Shown in pieces: positions 1-8,933 of a stretch of DNA of 64,000 nt (within the stretch, counting starts at the first letter, position 1; every line of letters starts with the position of its first letter). The notes under the pieces were generated by a model. That model was given only the letters and a program-made list of their open reading frames with translations, ran no database searches and was not told the origin of the DNA. The translations under genes and the position numbers were made by a program. The stretch covers positions 1 to 64,000 of the forward strand of contig JAHJQI010000047.1 of assembly GCA_018819265.1 (NCBI GenBank), written 5' to 3'. This stretch comes from Alphaproteobacteria bacterium. GTDB taxonomy: Bacteria; Pseudomonadota; Alphaproteobacteria; Rhizobiales; Hyphomicrobiaceae.

Positions 1-773
1 AACCCGACATCGAGATCGATCTCGAACAGGCCTTTGTCGAAAAGGAGCCGATCACGGTCGTGTTCTCGGAAAAGGGCTGGGCACGGGCCATGAAGGGTCA
101 CCTCACCGACCTCACACGCGTCGAATTCAAGCAGGGCGACAAGATGCGCCGCGCCTTCCACGCGCACACCACCGACAGGATCGTGCTCTTTACCACGAGC
201 GGCAAGTTCTACACCCTCGAAGCCAAAGAACTCCCAGGCGGGCGCGGCCACGGCGAACCCGTCCGCCTGATGGTCGACCTCGAGGACAACCATGACATCA
301 TCACCGCCTTCGTCCACCAGCCGGGCCGCAAGCTCCTCGTCGCTTCGACCGCAGGCTACGGCTTCATCGTCCCGGAGGACGAGGTGATCGCTTCGACGCG
401 CAAGGGCAAGCAGGTGCTGAACGTTTCCGAACCCGACGAAGCCCGCCTCGTCATCCCGGTGAGCGGCGACCAGATCGCAACCGTCGGCGAGAACCGCCGC
501 ATGCTGGTGTTCGCCATCGGCGAAATCAACGAGATGACGCGCGGCAAGGGCGTGATCCTGCAACGCTTCAAGGACGGCGGGCTGGCCGACGCGCGCACTT
601 TCGAGGCGGCGGCCGGGCTAACCTGGGTCGACAGCGCCGGGCGCACATTTACACTGTCGATGGATGACCTTGCCGATTGGATCGGCACCCGCGCGCAGGC
701 CGGACGCAGCGTTCCCCCGCGCTTCCCGCGATCGACGTCGTTTGGACCGGTGTTCGACAATCAGGCCGGCTGA
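1..773 (+). CDS. parC: DNA topoisomerase IV subunit A, C-terminal part (partial)
   Basis: The frame is open from the first bases (codons in register from position 3) and closes with TGA at 771-773, so only the C-terminal ~256 residues are present. The sequence has the GyrA/ParC C-terminal beta-pinwheel character: successive blade-like strands such as [30 protein letters not shown] and [15 protein letters not shown], where small hydrophobic strands alternate with G-K/R-G turns. ParC forms the DNA cleavage/rejoining subunit of topoisomerase IV, which decatenates sister chromosomes with ParE. The short C-terminal domain, without the GyrA-box region of gyrase, favours ParC over GyrA. The GTG at 60 is an internal codon, not a start. 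Confidence 0.88.
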   Translation, partial: PDIEIDLEQAFVEKEPITVVFSEKGWARAMKGHLTDLTRVEFKQGDKMRRAFHAHTTDRIVLFTTSGKFYTLEAKELPGGRGHGEPVRLMVDLEDNHDIITAFVHQPGRKLLVASTAGYGFIVPEDEVIASTRKGKQVLNVSEPDEARLVIPVSGDQIATVGENRRMLVFAIGEINEMTRGKGVILQRFKDGGLADARTFEAAAGLTWVDSAGRTFTLSMDDLADWIGTRAQAGRSVPPRFPRSTSFGPVFDNQAG

Positions 774-882
774 GATCGCGACAGCCCGTCCTCCTGGCTT
801 GAAGAAGTGGTCCGTCTGCGCCATGGGTAGGAGTGAGCGGTTTCAAAGTCACGCAAACCGCACGGGAACGGGAATTCGCATC

Positions 883-1350
883 ATGCTCCGCAGCAACGCC
901 GCACCTTCGCGCCTGCCCATGCGGGTGGTGATCGGCCTGCTGCTGGTCGCCATCGCCCACTCTGGGGCTAATGCTCAGAGCTGCGCCCGCAGCGATTTCG
1001 AGGCCGTCGTCGATGATGCCGCCGAAGCCCTGCGCCAGCTCAACTCCGAAAACAAACCGGTCTTCCAGGAACTGCTGCGCACCTTGAAGGACAAGCGCGG
1101 CTGGGACCATGACGTCTACCTTCGCGAAGCCACCCCGTTCGTCCAGGATGAAAAAATCGACGCACTTGATCAGCGCTCCCAGGATCTCCTCACCGACATC
1201 GCCACCCTTGGCGAAGAAGGCACCGCCGCACCGACTCCGGACTGCGCGCTGCTCGCCGAACTGCGCCAGCGCATGCAGGAACTCGTCACGGCCCAGACCG
1301 CGAAATGGCATTACATGTTCACCAAGCTGCGCACCGAAATCGATAAATAA
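883..1350 (+). CDS. Small exported protein of unknown function
   Basis: A 155-residue protein. Residues 1-32 form a Sec signal peptide (Arg-rich n-region, MRVVIGLLLVAIAHSGANA hydrophobic core, cleavage after ANA). The mature part is mostly helical, rich in Glu, Leu and Asp, with two cysteines (one right after the cleavage site, one about 85 residues on) that could form a disulfide. The ATG at 883 follows GGGAACGGGAATT; an internal ATG at 919 would shorten the n-region. The open frame extends upstream to 664 inside parC, but that part lacks protein character. I do not recognise a family. It is followed by a long non-coding stretch and may be transcribed alone or as readthrough from parC. Confidence 0.7.
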   Translation: MLRSNAAPSRLPMRVVIGLLLVAIAHSGANAQSCARSDFEAVVDDAAEALRQLNSENKPVFQELLRTLKDKRGWDHDVYLREATPFVQDEKIDALDQRSQDLLTDIATLGEEGTAAPTPDCALLAELRQRMQELVTAQTAKWHYMFTKLRTEIDK

Positions 1351-1837
1351 ACGAGGTCGGCAGTTTTTTTCACACCCATTCCCTTGATTTGACGCAATTA
1401 CGCACTTAGATCGAATTCGTTTGATTGACGAAAACAAAGACGTGAGGTTTCCCATGTGCGCCGAGCCAAGACATCAACTCGACACTTATTCCAGTGTCGC
1501 GTGGCTCGTTGCGCGCGATATTGGAGACGTTTCGCATCGACATCCGCCCGGTAGTAACTGACGGGCACCGTCCCGCACCGACCTCCCCGACGTCTCCCGC
1601 AGGCCCGTCCTGCGGACGCGGGCGCTGTTTGTCCGGTCCGATGTGGAATTCGTTCTGACACTGCGAGCAGCACAAGCGAAATGTTGACCGCGCGCGGGTT
1701 TCCGCGCCGGCGCTGACGTTTGCGCATTCCTTTGCCCGCCGGGCCTTCAATTCAAGAAACGCTCGCGTTTTTTGAAAACGGGTTTCTGCGGCTATCGCCC
1801 TGCATTGTCATTTTCATTCTTCTTTTGGGTGACGATC
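1351..1837. other. Non-coding stretch upstream of the PcfJ-like gene
   Basis: About 490 bases with no convincing gene; open frames on the minus strand here (1398-1750) are Arg-rich shadows. It contains a 7-bp inverted repeat, CCGCAGG/CCTGCGG, at 1597-1615 with a 5-base loop and no T-run, so it is not a clear terminator. A T-rich patch (1362-1371) lies just after the preceding gene. The promoter of the next gene should lie in the AT-richer 1740-1835 segment. Confidence 0.5.
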
Positions 1838-2974
1838 ATGATGATTGAGACCGTAAAGGAAAAGGCCATTGCTCACCAGATCAGCCGTTTCGAACGGGGT
1901 GCCCGCCGCCGGCTGCGCAAGCTTGCCGGCCTGTCGCCCCGTCTCGGCGACCTGATCCTGAGCTTTCCCGGCGCCGCCTTTGCCATTGCGACCAACTCGT
2001 TCGATCCCGATCGGACCGGTGAAGCGGTTCGCCGTGTCAAGGCCGGCTGCGGCCTCAAGGAGATCGCCCAGCCCATGGGGCTTCCCATGTGGCTGAAGCG
2101 TGTTCCGCCCGAAGCCTTCTCCGGGAAGCTCGCCGCATTGCCAAACGGCGAAAAGTTTGCCCAGAAGATCGCGCAGCGCATTCCGCAGAACCCTGCGTAT
2201 GCCTCCTGCTGGCTCAACTGGGTAAGCTTTGCCGGTCAGGCCGGCGACGACGACTTCGCGCTGTGGATCGCAGCTCAGAAGCCGCCGTTCGTCCGTCCTG
2301 TTCCAGTCGACCGCGTACCGCTGCGTCCGCTGGCCGTCTACGCCTGGTTCTCCAACCATGGCGCTGGCATTGCGAGCGGGCTGATCGAGAAGCCATGGCA
2401 GCCGACCATGCGCTTCGAGACGGCAACAGCGGCGATGCGCGAGTGGCTCGATGCGATCGCCGAGCGCTTCCGGCCGGTTCCCCCGCGCCGCGGGCCTGGT
2501 CGCTATAGCCGCCGCCATGGCAATGGCTTGCGCATGGTCCCGTTGCGGACCGGACCGCAGCTTCGTGAAGAGGGGCGTGTGATGGAGCACTGCGTGGCAA
2601 CGTACGTTCATCTGGTAGCCGCCGGCGAGTGCCTGATCTTCTCCGTGCGCAAGGGCGAGACGCGCCTTGCGACGATGGAGATCCGCCGTCACGGCCAGCG
2701 CAAAGCGTACGGCATTCTCCAACTCCAGGGTCCAGGCAACAGCCGCGTTCCGGAGCCGGTGGGGAGCTACGCGAAGAGCTGGGTTGAGCGCTACTCGGCC
2801 GATCCGGCCAGTGCTCTCCTCGCCGACGACGAGGAGTTCCAGATCAACCCCGCAGCGTGGCACCAGCTCTTCGAGCCCTATGCCGCAGCCAAGGGATGGA
2901 GCGGTCTGGAATCCACTTCGGCAAGCCTCGACAGGCTCCTCGCCGAAGCCGATCTACTCTCTCACGGCCGCTGA
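1838..2974 (+). CDS. PcfJ-like domain protein
   Basis: A protein of 378 residues if translation starts at the ATG-ATG pair 1838/1841; an in-frame upstream start at 1772 would add a Phe-rich leader without protein-like character. The diagnostic part is the C-terminal half, where LREEGRVMEHCVATY, about 17 residues of spacer with GECLIFSVRKG, and TRLATMEIRR follow one another. That pattern of M-x-H-C-V-x-x-Y, then a short beta hairpin, is the core of PcfJ-like proteins, first named from an enterococcal conjugative plasmid but widespread on proteobacterial chromosomes. Molecular function is unknown. No pcfK partner, relaxase or plasmid gene is nearby. The strand continues as parC, and a terminator for the convergent hemN lies directly downstream. 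Confidence 0.65.
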   Translation: MMIETVKEKAIAHQISRFERGARRRLRKLAGLSPRLGDLILSFPGAAFAIATNSFDPDRTGEAVRRVKAGCGLKEIAQPMGLPMWLKRVPPEAFSGKLAALPNGEKFAQKIAQRIPQNPAYASCWLNWVSFAGQAGDDDFALWIAAQKPPFVRPVPVDRVPLRPLAVYAWFSNHGAGIASGLIEKPWQPTMRFETATAAMREWLDAIAERFRPVPPRRGPGRYSRRHGNGLRMVPLRTGPQLREEGRVMEHCVATYVHLVAAGECLIFSVRKGETRLATMEIRRHGQRKAYGILQLQGPGNSRVPEPVGSYAKSWVERYSADPASALLADDEEFQINPAAWHQLFEPYAAAKGWSGLESTSASLDRLLAEADLLSHGR

Positions 2975-2993
2975 GGCCTATGAGGGCGACACG

Positions 2994-3027
2994 AAAAGGG
3001 GTTCCGGGCGGCAATGCCCGGGACCCC
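2994..3027 (-). terminator. Rho-independent terminator of hemN
   Basis: A 12-bp stem, GGGGTTCCGGGC (2998-3009) with GCCCGGGACCCC (3016-3027), one T-G wobble, 6-base loop. Read on the minus strand it is followed by TTTT (2994-2997), 59 bases after the hemN stop. On the plus strand no T-run follows, so it serves hemN mainly, though the hairpin also separates the convergent PcfJ-like gene. Confidence 0.8.
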
Positions 3028-3085
3028 GCGCGCGATTGCATTTATAGCACATTCGAAGATCACCGAGCGGCCCGAGAGCTGAGCC

Positions 3086-4432
3086 TCAAACCCCTGCCGA
3101 GTGCTGCGCCGCCCCCTGACTGAGATAGCTGTCGAATACCGAGGCAATCGAGCGAACGAACAGCCGCCCCTTTTCGGTGATGCGAAACCCGTCCCCCTCC
3201 GGATCGGCTTCGACCAATCCATCCGTTTCGGAATCGAGCAGCATGCGCGCCTCTGCCACGACCGGTGCCGCCGCATCGCCGAAGCGCTCCTTCAATTCCC
3301 GCTCGGGAAAGTGGAACGAACACATCAGGCGCTCGATGGCGAGAGAGCGCACGTTGTCCTCGGCCGACAAGGCATGGCCGCGCCGGGTGGCGAATTCGCC
3401 GGCTTCGATCTGGCGCTGATAATCGGCGACCGCGACGGCGTTTTGCACATAGCCCGCAGGCAGCCGGCCGATGGCCGACGCTCCGAGGGCAATCAGGATC
3501 CCGGCGTCATCCGTCGTGTAGCCCTGGAAGTTGCGGCGGACTTCGCCGCACGCCAGCCGGTCGCCGGGCCGCGCGAAATGATCGAGCCCGACGCGAACGT
3601 ATCCGGCCTCAACGAGTTTGTTGGCGGCACGGTTAGCCTGCGCGAACCGCTCCGTCATGTCGGGCAGCGCTTGACTGGGGATCAGCCGCTGGTGCGTCAG
3701 CCGTTGCGGCAGATGCGCATAGCCGAACAGGGCGACCCGGTCCGGACCAAGTTCCACGACCTGATCGATGGTGCGCGCCACCGTCTCGCGGGTCTGGTGG
3801 GGCAAACCATAGACGAGATCGACGTTGACCGACTTCACGCCGTGGCGCCGGAAGCCGGTTATCACGTCCCGCGTCGTCTCGAACGACTGCATGCGGTTTA
3901 TGGCAACCTGCACCTTGGCCGTGAAGTCCTGAACCCCGACGCTGACCCGATTGATGCCGGTCTTGGCAAAGGCCGCAATCTTGTCGTCCGAAATCGAGCG
4001 CGGATCGACCTCGACGGCGAACTCCAGATCAGGGGCGAATGCGACAAGTCTCCTGAGGGCCGCACCGATGCGCAGGATGTCGTCTGGAACGAGGATGCTC
4101 GGCGAACCGCCGCCGAAGTGGATGTGATCGGCCACCAGCTTTTTGTGTCCCACAACCTCCCCGACGCGTTCGATTTCCCGCAACAGGACATCGACGTAGC
4201 GCGCCACCGGCTCGTACTTCCGCGTCGCCTTCGTGTTGCAGCCGCAGTACCAGCACAGCTGGTCGCAATAGGGAATGTGCAGATAAAGCGAGACCCGCTC
4301 GTTGTCGGCCAGCGCACTGAGCCAAGACCGGTACACGGCAGCACCGACATCATCGGAAAAATGCGGGGCGGTAGGATAGCTGGTGTAGCGTGGAACAGGG
4401 CCGGCGTAGCGCTTCAAGGTCTCTGGTGTCAT
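3086..4432 (-). CDS. hemN: Oxygen-independent coproporphyrinogen III oxidase (radical SAM)
   Basis: A 448-residue protein of normal HemN length. HemN converts coproporphyrinogen III to protoporphyrinogen IX without oxygen, using S-adenosylmethionine and a [4Fe-4S] cluster in the cytoplasm. The cluster motif is visible as C56-x3-C60-x2-C63 followed by G-C65 (IPYCDQLCWYCGCNT), with the N-terminal PRYTSYPTAPHF segment that distinguishes true HemN from HemW. Other family blocks include FGGGSPS, RSISDDKI, GINRVSVGVQDF and NVDLVYGLPHQ. Start ATG at 4432. A perfect FNR/FixK palindrome lies 90-103 bases upstream, so anaerobic or microaerobic induction is expected. Monocistronic: terminator behind it, polysaccharide gene stop 197 bases upstream. 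Confidence 0.95.
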   Translation of the reverse strand: MTPETLKRYAGPVPRYTSYPTAPHFSDDVGAAVYRSWLSALADNERVSLYLHIPYCDQLCWYCGCNTKATRKYEPVARYVDVLLREIERVGEVVGHKKLVADHIHFGGGSPSILVPDDILRIGAALRRLVAFAPDLEFAVEVDPRSISDDKIAAFAKTGINRVSVGVQDFTAKVQVAINRMQSFETTRDVITGFRRHGVKSVNVDLVYGLPHQTRETVARTIDQVVELGPDRVALFGYAHLPQRLTHQRLIPSQALPDMTERFAQANRAANKLVEAGYVRVGLDHFARPGDRLACGEVRRNFQGYTTDDAGILIALGASAIGRLPAGYVQNAVAVADYQRQIEAGEFATRRGHALSAEDNVRSLAIERLMCSFHFPERELKERFGDAAAPVVAEARMLLDSETDGLVEADPEGDGFRITEKGRLFVRSIASVFDSYLSQGAAQHSAGV

Positions 4433-4521
4433 CGGGATGTCCAGGCGGCGGTTGCAGACGGGTTCGAACGCGGAAAAAACATCCGCGCAGACCTGATTAC
4501 CTGCCGGCGAAACAAAGGAAA

Positions 4522-4535
4522 TTGATGCGCATCAA
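4522..4535 (-). promoter_or_regulatory. FNR/FixK-type operator upstream of hemN
   Basis: TTGATGCGCATCAA is a perfect palindrome of the form TTGAT-N4-ATCAA, the binding site of FNR, FnrL and FixK regulators. Its centre is about 96 bases upstream of the hemN ATG, and hemN is a classical target of these regulators in alphaproteobacteria. The site fits a class II activator position if the transcription start is 50-60 bases upstream of the gene. Confidence 0.88.
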
Positions 4536-4629
4536 TAGTGCGCTGCGTCACGATGCGCGCCTTCAAGCCCCCGGCCCGTCGGCCGGTCAGGCGACGCGCG
4601 CCCATACGCTGACCGCAGAGCGCCTCATG

Positions 4630-6009
4630 TTAGCCGCCGGCCCGGTGCAGCACGCGCTCGCCTGCGTCCGCCGGTCTATCGGGCGCCGCTGAAATCAGCC
4701 CCCAGATCAGACCCATCAGGAGATAGAAATGACGCCAGTGGTCGGTATCGATCACCATCCCTTCGAAAGCAGTCGCTGCGAACGCCGCATAGAGGATGAT
4801 GAACAGCGGCCGCATCGGCGAGGCTTTGGTGAGGTGCCGGAAACCGAGACCAAGCGTCGTCGCGACCAGTAACCAGTAGACCCCGCCGCCGAGCCAGCCG
4901 GAATTCAGCATCACGCTCATGTAGACGTTATGTACGTCCTCAGGGTGATGCACTTTGGTGAATGTGTGGGCACCGATGCCGAGCGGGTTTTCGGCAACGA
5001 GCTCCAGTGCCTTCTGCTGTCCAGCAAAACGCCCCTCCGGTCCCACATCGTAGTTCTGCGACAGCGAGGCGCGCTGTTCGAGAAGATCGGCGACCGGCTC
5101 GAACTGGATGGCAATGGCGATGAGGCCGCCGAAGAGGGCCAGACCGAGCGACATCAGCGCCACGATGCGCTCGCGCTGCATCAGGCTTTGAGCCGTGACG
5201 TAGGCGAGATAGCCGTAGATGAGGACGCCGAGGCCCATGGTGATCCAGGCCCCACGCGAGAAGCTCAGAAGCGTCGCCAGAACGAACACGCCGGCCAGCG
5301 CCAACGGTGCCAGAATGCGGGTCAGTGGGCGTGTCAGCACGAGATGCAGGAGATAGAGCAGCGGCGCCACCATGAACGGCCCGAATACGTTGGGGTCCTT
5401 GAACGTGCCGGCGGACCGGCCGAACTTGGTGAACAACTCGTACGCGCCAGGCAGCAGCGAAAAATATCCGATGAGCCCGCTCACCGCCGCGACGCCTGCT
5501 GCGAACGTCCAGGCATTCAGGATCAGCCGCGTGTGCGCCTCTGGCCGCTTGGCCACAAACGCGCCGAAGACGAACGAACCGAGGTAGAGATAGAGCGAGA
5601 TCACCGTGAAGACGGTTGCATCGCGCGTATCGAGCGCGACGCCCGAGGCAATGAGCCCACCTGCCGCCGCGACGAGCCAGAGCGCAATATAGAGGATCAT
5701 CGTCTCGCCGATGTAGACGAGCCCGATGACGGGCAGCAGCACGATGAGCCCCATCGTCAACGCATCGACCGGCGCCGGCTCAGAGAACACGATACCGCTC
5801 GTCGCGACCGCCAGCCAGACGAAGCCCAGCGCCAGCTTATGCGCCAGGCTTTTTTCCCGACAAGGCGTCCTGCGGTAATCTTCGAGCACCCGTCCGCCGC
5901 GAACCGTGGCAATCCGCGGGTTGCGGGCCATCGTGCGCCGGGATGCTGCAACTATCGCCACGTAGCGTTTTCCTTGTGCCCGGTTCAGCCCGAAGGGCAG
6001 CCCCCTCAT
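4630..6009 (-). CDS. O-antigen ligase / polysaccharide polymerase family membrane protein
   Basis: A 459-residue polytopic protein with roughly ten to twelve hydrophobic segments between residues 60 and 440. The ligase/polymerase signature sits in the second half: FKDPNVFGPFMVAPLLYL, then LSFSRGAWI, a large periplasmic loop with GRFAGQQKALELVAENPLGIGAHTF and HPEDVHNVYMSVMLNSGWLGG. This is the Wzy/WaaL superfamily pattern (PF04932). In this setting it is more likely the polymerase of the locus (HfsC/HfsI or UppF-like role) than an LPS ligase. The ATG at 6009 follows GAGGG by 8 bases and lies 11 bases after the stop of the phosphoglycosyltransferase gene; an ATG at 5931 is the alternative start. 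Confidence 0.82.
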   Translation of the reverse strand: MRGLPFGLNRAQGKRYVAIVAASRRTMARNPRIATVRGGRVLEDYRRTPCREKSLAHKLALGFVWLAVATSGIVFSEPAPVDALTMGLIVLLPVIGLVYIGETMILYIALWLVAAAGGLIASGVALDTRDATVFTVISLYLYLGSFVFGAFVAKRPEAHTRLILNAWTFAAGVAAVSGLIGYFSLLPGAYELFTKFGRSAGTFKDPNVFGPFMVAPLLYLLHLVLTRPLTRILAPLALAGVFVLATLLSFSRGAWITMGLGVLIYGYLAYVTAQSLMQRERIVALMSLGLALFGGLIAIAIQFEPVADLLEQRASLSQNYDVGPEGRFAGQQKALELVAENPLGIGAHTFTKVHHPEDVHNVYMSVMLNSGWLGGGVYWLLVATTLGLGFRHLTKASPMRPLFIILYAAFAATAFEGMVIDTDHWRHFYLLMGLIWGLISAAPDRPADAGERVLHRAGG

Positions 6010-6020
6010 CCAGCCGGCCC

Positions 6021-7547
6021 TCAGTAGGCGTTCTCCGACTTCAAAAGTGCGAACGGCGTCTTCACCAGGATGTAGAGGTCGAGGAAGATCGACCAGTTCT
6101 CGATGTAGTAGAGGTCGTGCTCGACGCGCTTCTGGATCTTTTCGTGCGTATCGGTTTCCCCGCGCCAGCCGTTGATCTGCGCCCAGCCCGTGATCCCGGG
6201 CTTCACCTTGTGGCGCTTGAAGTAGCTTTTCACGACGTCGTCGTAGAGATCGCTGCCGGCTTTCGCGGAGAGCGCATGCGGGCGCGGACCGACCAGCGAA
6301 AGATCGCCGAGCAGCACGTTGAACAGCTGCGGCAGTTCATCGATGCTGGTCTTGCGGATGAAGCGTCCGACCGCCGTCACGCGCGGATCTTCCTTGGTGA
6401 CGAGCCTTGCGGCTGCCGCGTCGCACATGTCGGTGTACATCGAGCGGAACTTGAACACTTCGACGAGCTCGTTGTTGAAGCCGTACCGCTTCTGGCGGAA
6501 GAAAACCGGACCGCGGCTGTCGAGCTTCACCGCGATGGCGACCGCCGCCATGGCCGGCGCCAGCAGGATCAGCGCAACCGCGGCGATGACCTTGTCGAAC
6601 CACCACTTGGCGATCCCGCCCCATGCTTCGAGTGGCTTGTCGACGAGATCGAGCATGGCAACCGAACCAATGCGGGTATAGGTGCGCGGTGCAAAACGCA
6701 GATGGCTGAGCCGCGCCGGAATCTTGATCTCGACCGGCAGCTGCGAGAGTTCGTCGACGATTTCCGCGATACGCTTTTCCGCACTGAGCGGCAGCGCCAC
6801 GATGATCAGGTCGACGCGCGTTGCTCTTGCGAATGCGATGAGGCTGTCGACCGCGCCGAGCATCGGGTAGCCGTGCCGATCAGCGCCGTCACGGGTCATG
6901 GAGCGCTCGTCGAAGACCCCGCAAATCCGCAGATCGGCTTCGCCGTCGGTTTCCAGCATGCCGATCACGTCGGCGCTCACCTCGCCACCGCCGAAGATGA
7001 CCGCGCGCCGGTAGAGGCGCCCGCATTCGATCCAATGGCGCGTCAGCTTCGCAACCGCGAACCGTTCCGCAATGATGCCGCACGCCCCCGCCACGAACCA
7101 TGCTGCAAGCCAGAACCGGGAGAACTCGCCGCTGGCCTTGAAGAAGAACACCGCCGCAACGAGTGCGCTGAAAGCCACCGCCCATCCAAACAGAAGGCGC
7201 GGAAGCTGTGACAACAGCGATGCAAACTTCGTCACCTGGTAGAGCTGCAAAAACTCGAAGACTGCGACGAGCACAATCGCCGTTCCCACCACCGCGCCGG
7301 TATATCCCAAAGCATGCGTCGCGACGCCCTCGTCGACATAGAGCGCCGCAATAATGAGTCCGGCCAGCACGGCTACCGCGAAATCGGCAAAGCGAACCAC
7401 GTCGGCGAAGACCTTGCGCGAAATGAGCTGTCCACGGCGCGCAACCGAAAAATCCGCCAGTCGCGGCGCGGCGGCCCTCGCCTCATGCAACGTCTGGACG
7501 AGCCCGGATGGGAGTGCGCTTGCGGCAACGCTCTTGGCAACGCTCAT
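6021..7547 (-). CDS. Undecaprenyl-phosphate glucose phosphotransferase (polysaccharide initiation)
   Basis: 508 residues in the WcaJ/ExoY-like polyprenyl phosphohexose transferase architecture: four N-terminal membrane segments (about 48-160), a CoA-binding-like central region ([19 protein letters not shown]), and a C-terminal catalytic bacterial sugar transferase domain from about residue 300. Catalytic-domain marks are [64 protein letters not shown], and the C-terminal [18 protein letters not shown]. It transfers glucose-1-P (or a related hexose-1-P) to undecaprenyl phosphate at the inner face of the membrane. The role matches HfsE and UppE in adhesin loci. Start ATG 7547; the polymerase gene follows 11 bases after its stop. 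Confidence 0.92.
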   Translation of the reverse strand: MSVAKSVAASALPSGLVQTLHEARAAAPRLADFSVARRGQLISRKVFADVVRFADFAVAVLAGLIIAALYVDEGVATHALGYTGAVVGTAIVLVAVFEFLQLYQVTKFASLLSQLPRLLFGWAVAFSALVAAVFFFKASGEFSRFWLAAWFVAGACGIIAERFAVAKLTRHWIECGRLYRRAVIFGGGEVSADVIGMLETDGEADLRICGVFDERSMTRDGADRHGYPMLGAVDSLIAFARATRVDLIIVALPLSAEKRIAEIVDELSQLPVEIKIPARLSHLRFAPRTYTRIGSVAMLDLVDKPLEAWGGIAKWWFDKVIAAVALILLAPAMAAVAIAVKLDSRGPVFFRQKRYGFNNELVEVFKFRSMYTDMCDAAAARLVTKEDPRVTAVGRFIRKTSIDELPQLFNVLLGDLSLVGPRPHALSAKAGSDLYDDVVKSYFKRHKVKPGITGWAQINGWRGETDTHEKIQKRVEHDLYYIENWSIFLDLYILVKTPFALLKSENAY

Positions 7548-7675
7548 GAAACCTGGCTCCGTGCCTTTTTCGAAGGATCACGGGACCAGGAGCATCAGGC
7601 GTGCCAGAAGGGCTTGGCCATTAAGCGGTGATTAGGAAACGTTCGCGATATGGTAAATTTCTCCGCCGTCGGCCT

Positions 7676-8869
7676 TTATCGGCCGGAGTCGGAGTCGAGA
7701 ACCGGCTTGCCGAACGTTGTATCGGCAGCAGGCCCCGCCCGCCGCGTCAACAATCCGTCCCTGTAGAATTCCAGCACGGACCGCATCATGCGTTCCGTTG
7801 TAAAACGATTTTGAACGAGTTCGCGCAAACGGTCCGCCCGCGCCGTGGCTGCTGCCAGATCGTCGCTCGCAAGTGCCATCGCGCAGGCCAGCGCCCGCGC
7901 GTCACCCGCTGGAACGAGCCGCGTATCGCTGTCCGCAACGATTTCCGGCACACCGCCGACCTGTGTCGCAATCAGCGGCACGCCGGCTGCAGCCGCCTCG
8001 AGTGCGATGTAGGGGAGGCTTTCCGCCCGCGACGGCATGACGAGGATGTTGCCGAGGCCGAAGGCGTCCCGCGCCGGCATGGCGCCTCTGAACATCACCC
8101 TGGCGCCAAGCCCCAGCCGGTGCGCCTGTGCCTTGAACTGCGCCGCGTCCGGGCCGTCGCCGACGATGACCGCCCGCATCTGCGCGGGAAGCTGCGCCAG
8201 CGCATCGAGCAGCACGTCGACGCCCTTGAGGTGGCGCAGTTCGCCAACGAACACGAATGCAGCGGCGCTCTCGTTGAGCCGGCGCAGTTCGAAGTCGGCC
8301 GGCGACAGGCCGTTGGCAATGACCCGGTTCGCTACCTCGGCCAGCCGGATCGAACCCTCGAACCGTCCCCTTGCGAATGCGCTCTCGAAGATGATGCCGT
8401 CGGTCAGCCTGGTCAGCGCCGCTTCCGCGGAAACGTAGACGTTGCCTTTGATGGAGCCGTCGAAATAGTGCAGGCTCCCGCCATGTGGCGTATAGAATCG
8501 CAACGGCCGCGACCCCGCTTTCCCCGACGCAAGGCTGCCACCGACGCGCGCGTAAAGCCCGCCCTTGGCGCCATGTCCGTGCACAACGTCGATGCCGAGT
8601 TCCTGCGCGAGGCGGCGCGTTTCACGAATGCATTTGAGGTCGCTGACGCCCGGAGCCCGGCCCATCGGGATGCTGTGCAGGCCCAGCGGCAGGTGGGAAG
8701 CCAGGGCGCTTAGTCGCTCGGCGGTCAGCCCGTCGGCTGAATTGGCATCGACGAGGACTCCGACTTCGAGCCCCCATTTAACCTGTTCGAGGGCCAGATC
8801 GCGAACATGCCGGAACAAGCCGCCGACCGGCGCGCGAAGGATGTGCAGAATGCGCAGTGTCTGGGTCAC
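7676..8869 (-). CDS. GT4-type glycosyltransferase
   Basis: About 397 residues if started at the GTG 8869, which follows GGAG at 9 bases and puts LRILHILRAPVGGLFRHV at the N-terminus, as GT4 proteins normally begin. A start at ATG 8983 would overlap the upstream gene by 50 bases and add residues that look like a shadow of it. N-terminal acceptor domain: VVHGHGAKGGLYAR. C-terminal donor domain: FVFVGELRHLKGVDVLLDA, AVIVGDGPD, FRGAMPARDA and MPSRAESLPYIALEAAAAGVPLIATQVGGVPEI, the E-x7-E region that binds nucleotide sugar. It should add a sugar to the lipid-linked repeat unit started by the neighbouring phosphoglycosyltransferase. Confidence 0.88.
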   Translation of the reverse strand: MTQTLRILHILRAPVGGLFRHVRDLALEQVKWGLEVGVLVDANSADGLTAERLSALASHLPLGLHSIPMGRAPGVSDLKCIRETRRLAQELGIDVVHGHGAKGGLYARVGGSLASGKAGSRPLRFYTPHGGSLHYFDGSIKGNVYVSAEAALTRLTDGIIFESAFARGRFEGSIRLAEVANRVIANGLSPADFELRRLNESAAAFVFVGELRHLKGVDVLLDALAQLPAQMRAVIVGDGPDAAQFKAQAHRLGLGARVMFRGAMPARDAFGLGNILVMPSRAESLPYIALEAAAAGVPLIATQVGGVPEIVADSDTRLVPAGDARALACAMALASDDLAAATARADRLRELVQNRFTTERMMRSVLEFYRDGLLTRRAGPAADTTFGKPVLDSDSGR

Positions 8870-8933
8870 GCCCAACGGCTCCAGTTTGCATCGGCGCCAG
8901 ATCGCATCGACCGGTTGCGCCAGACTGTTCGCT

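Noticed and set aside
1838..2974. Conjugative or plasmid-derived region
   Set aside because: The PcfJ-like gene is alone, between parC and hemN, with normal base composition and no relaxase, integrase or pcfK.
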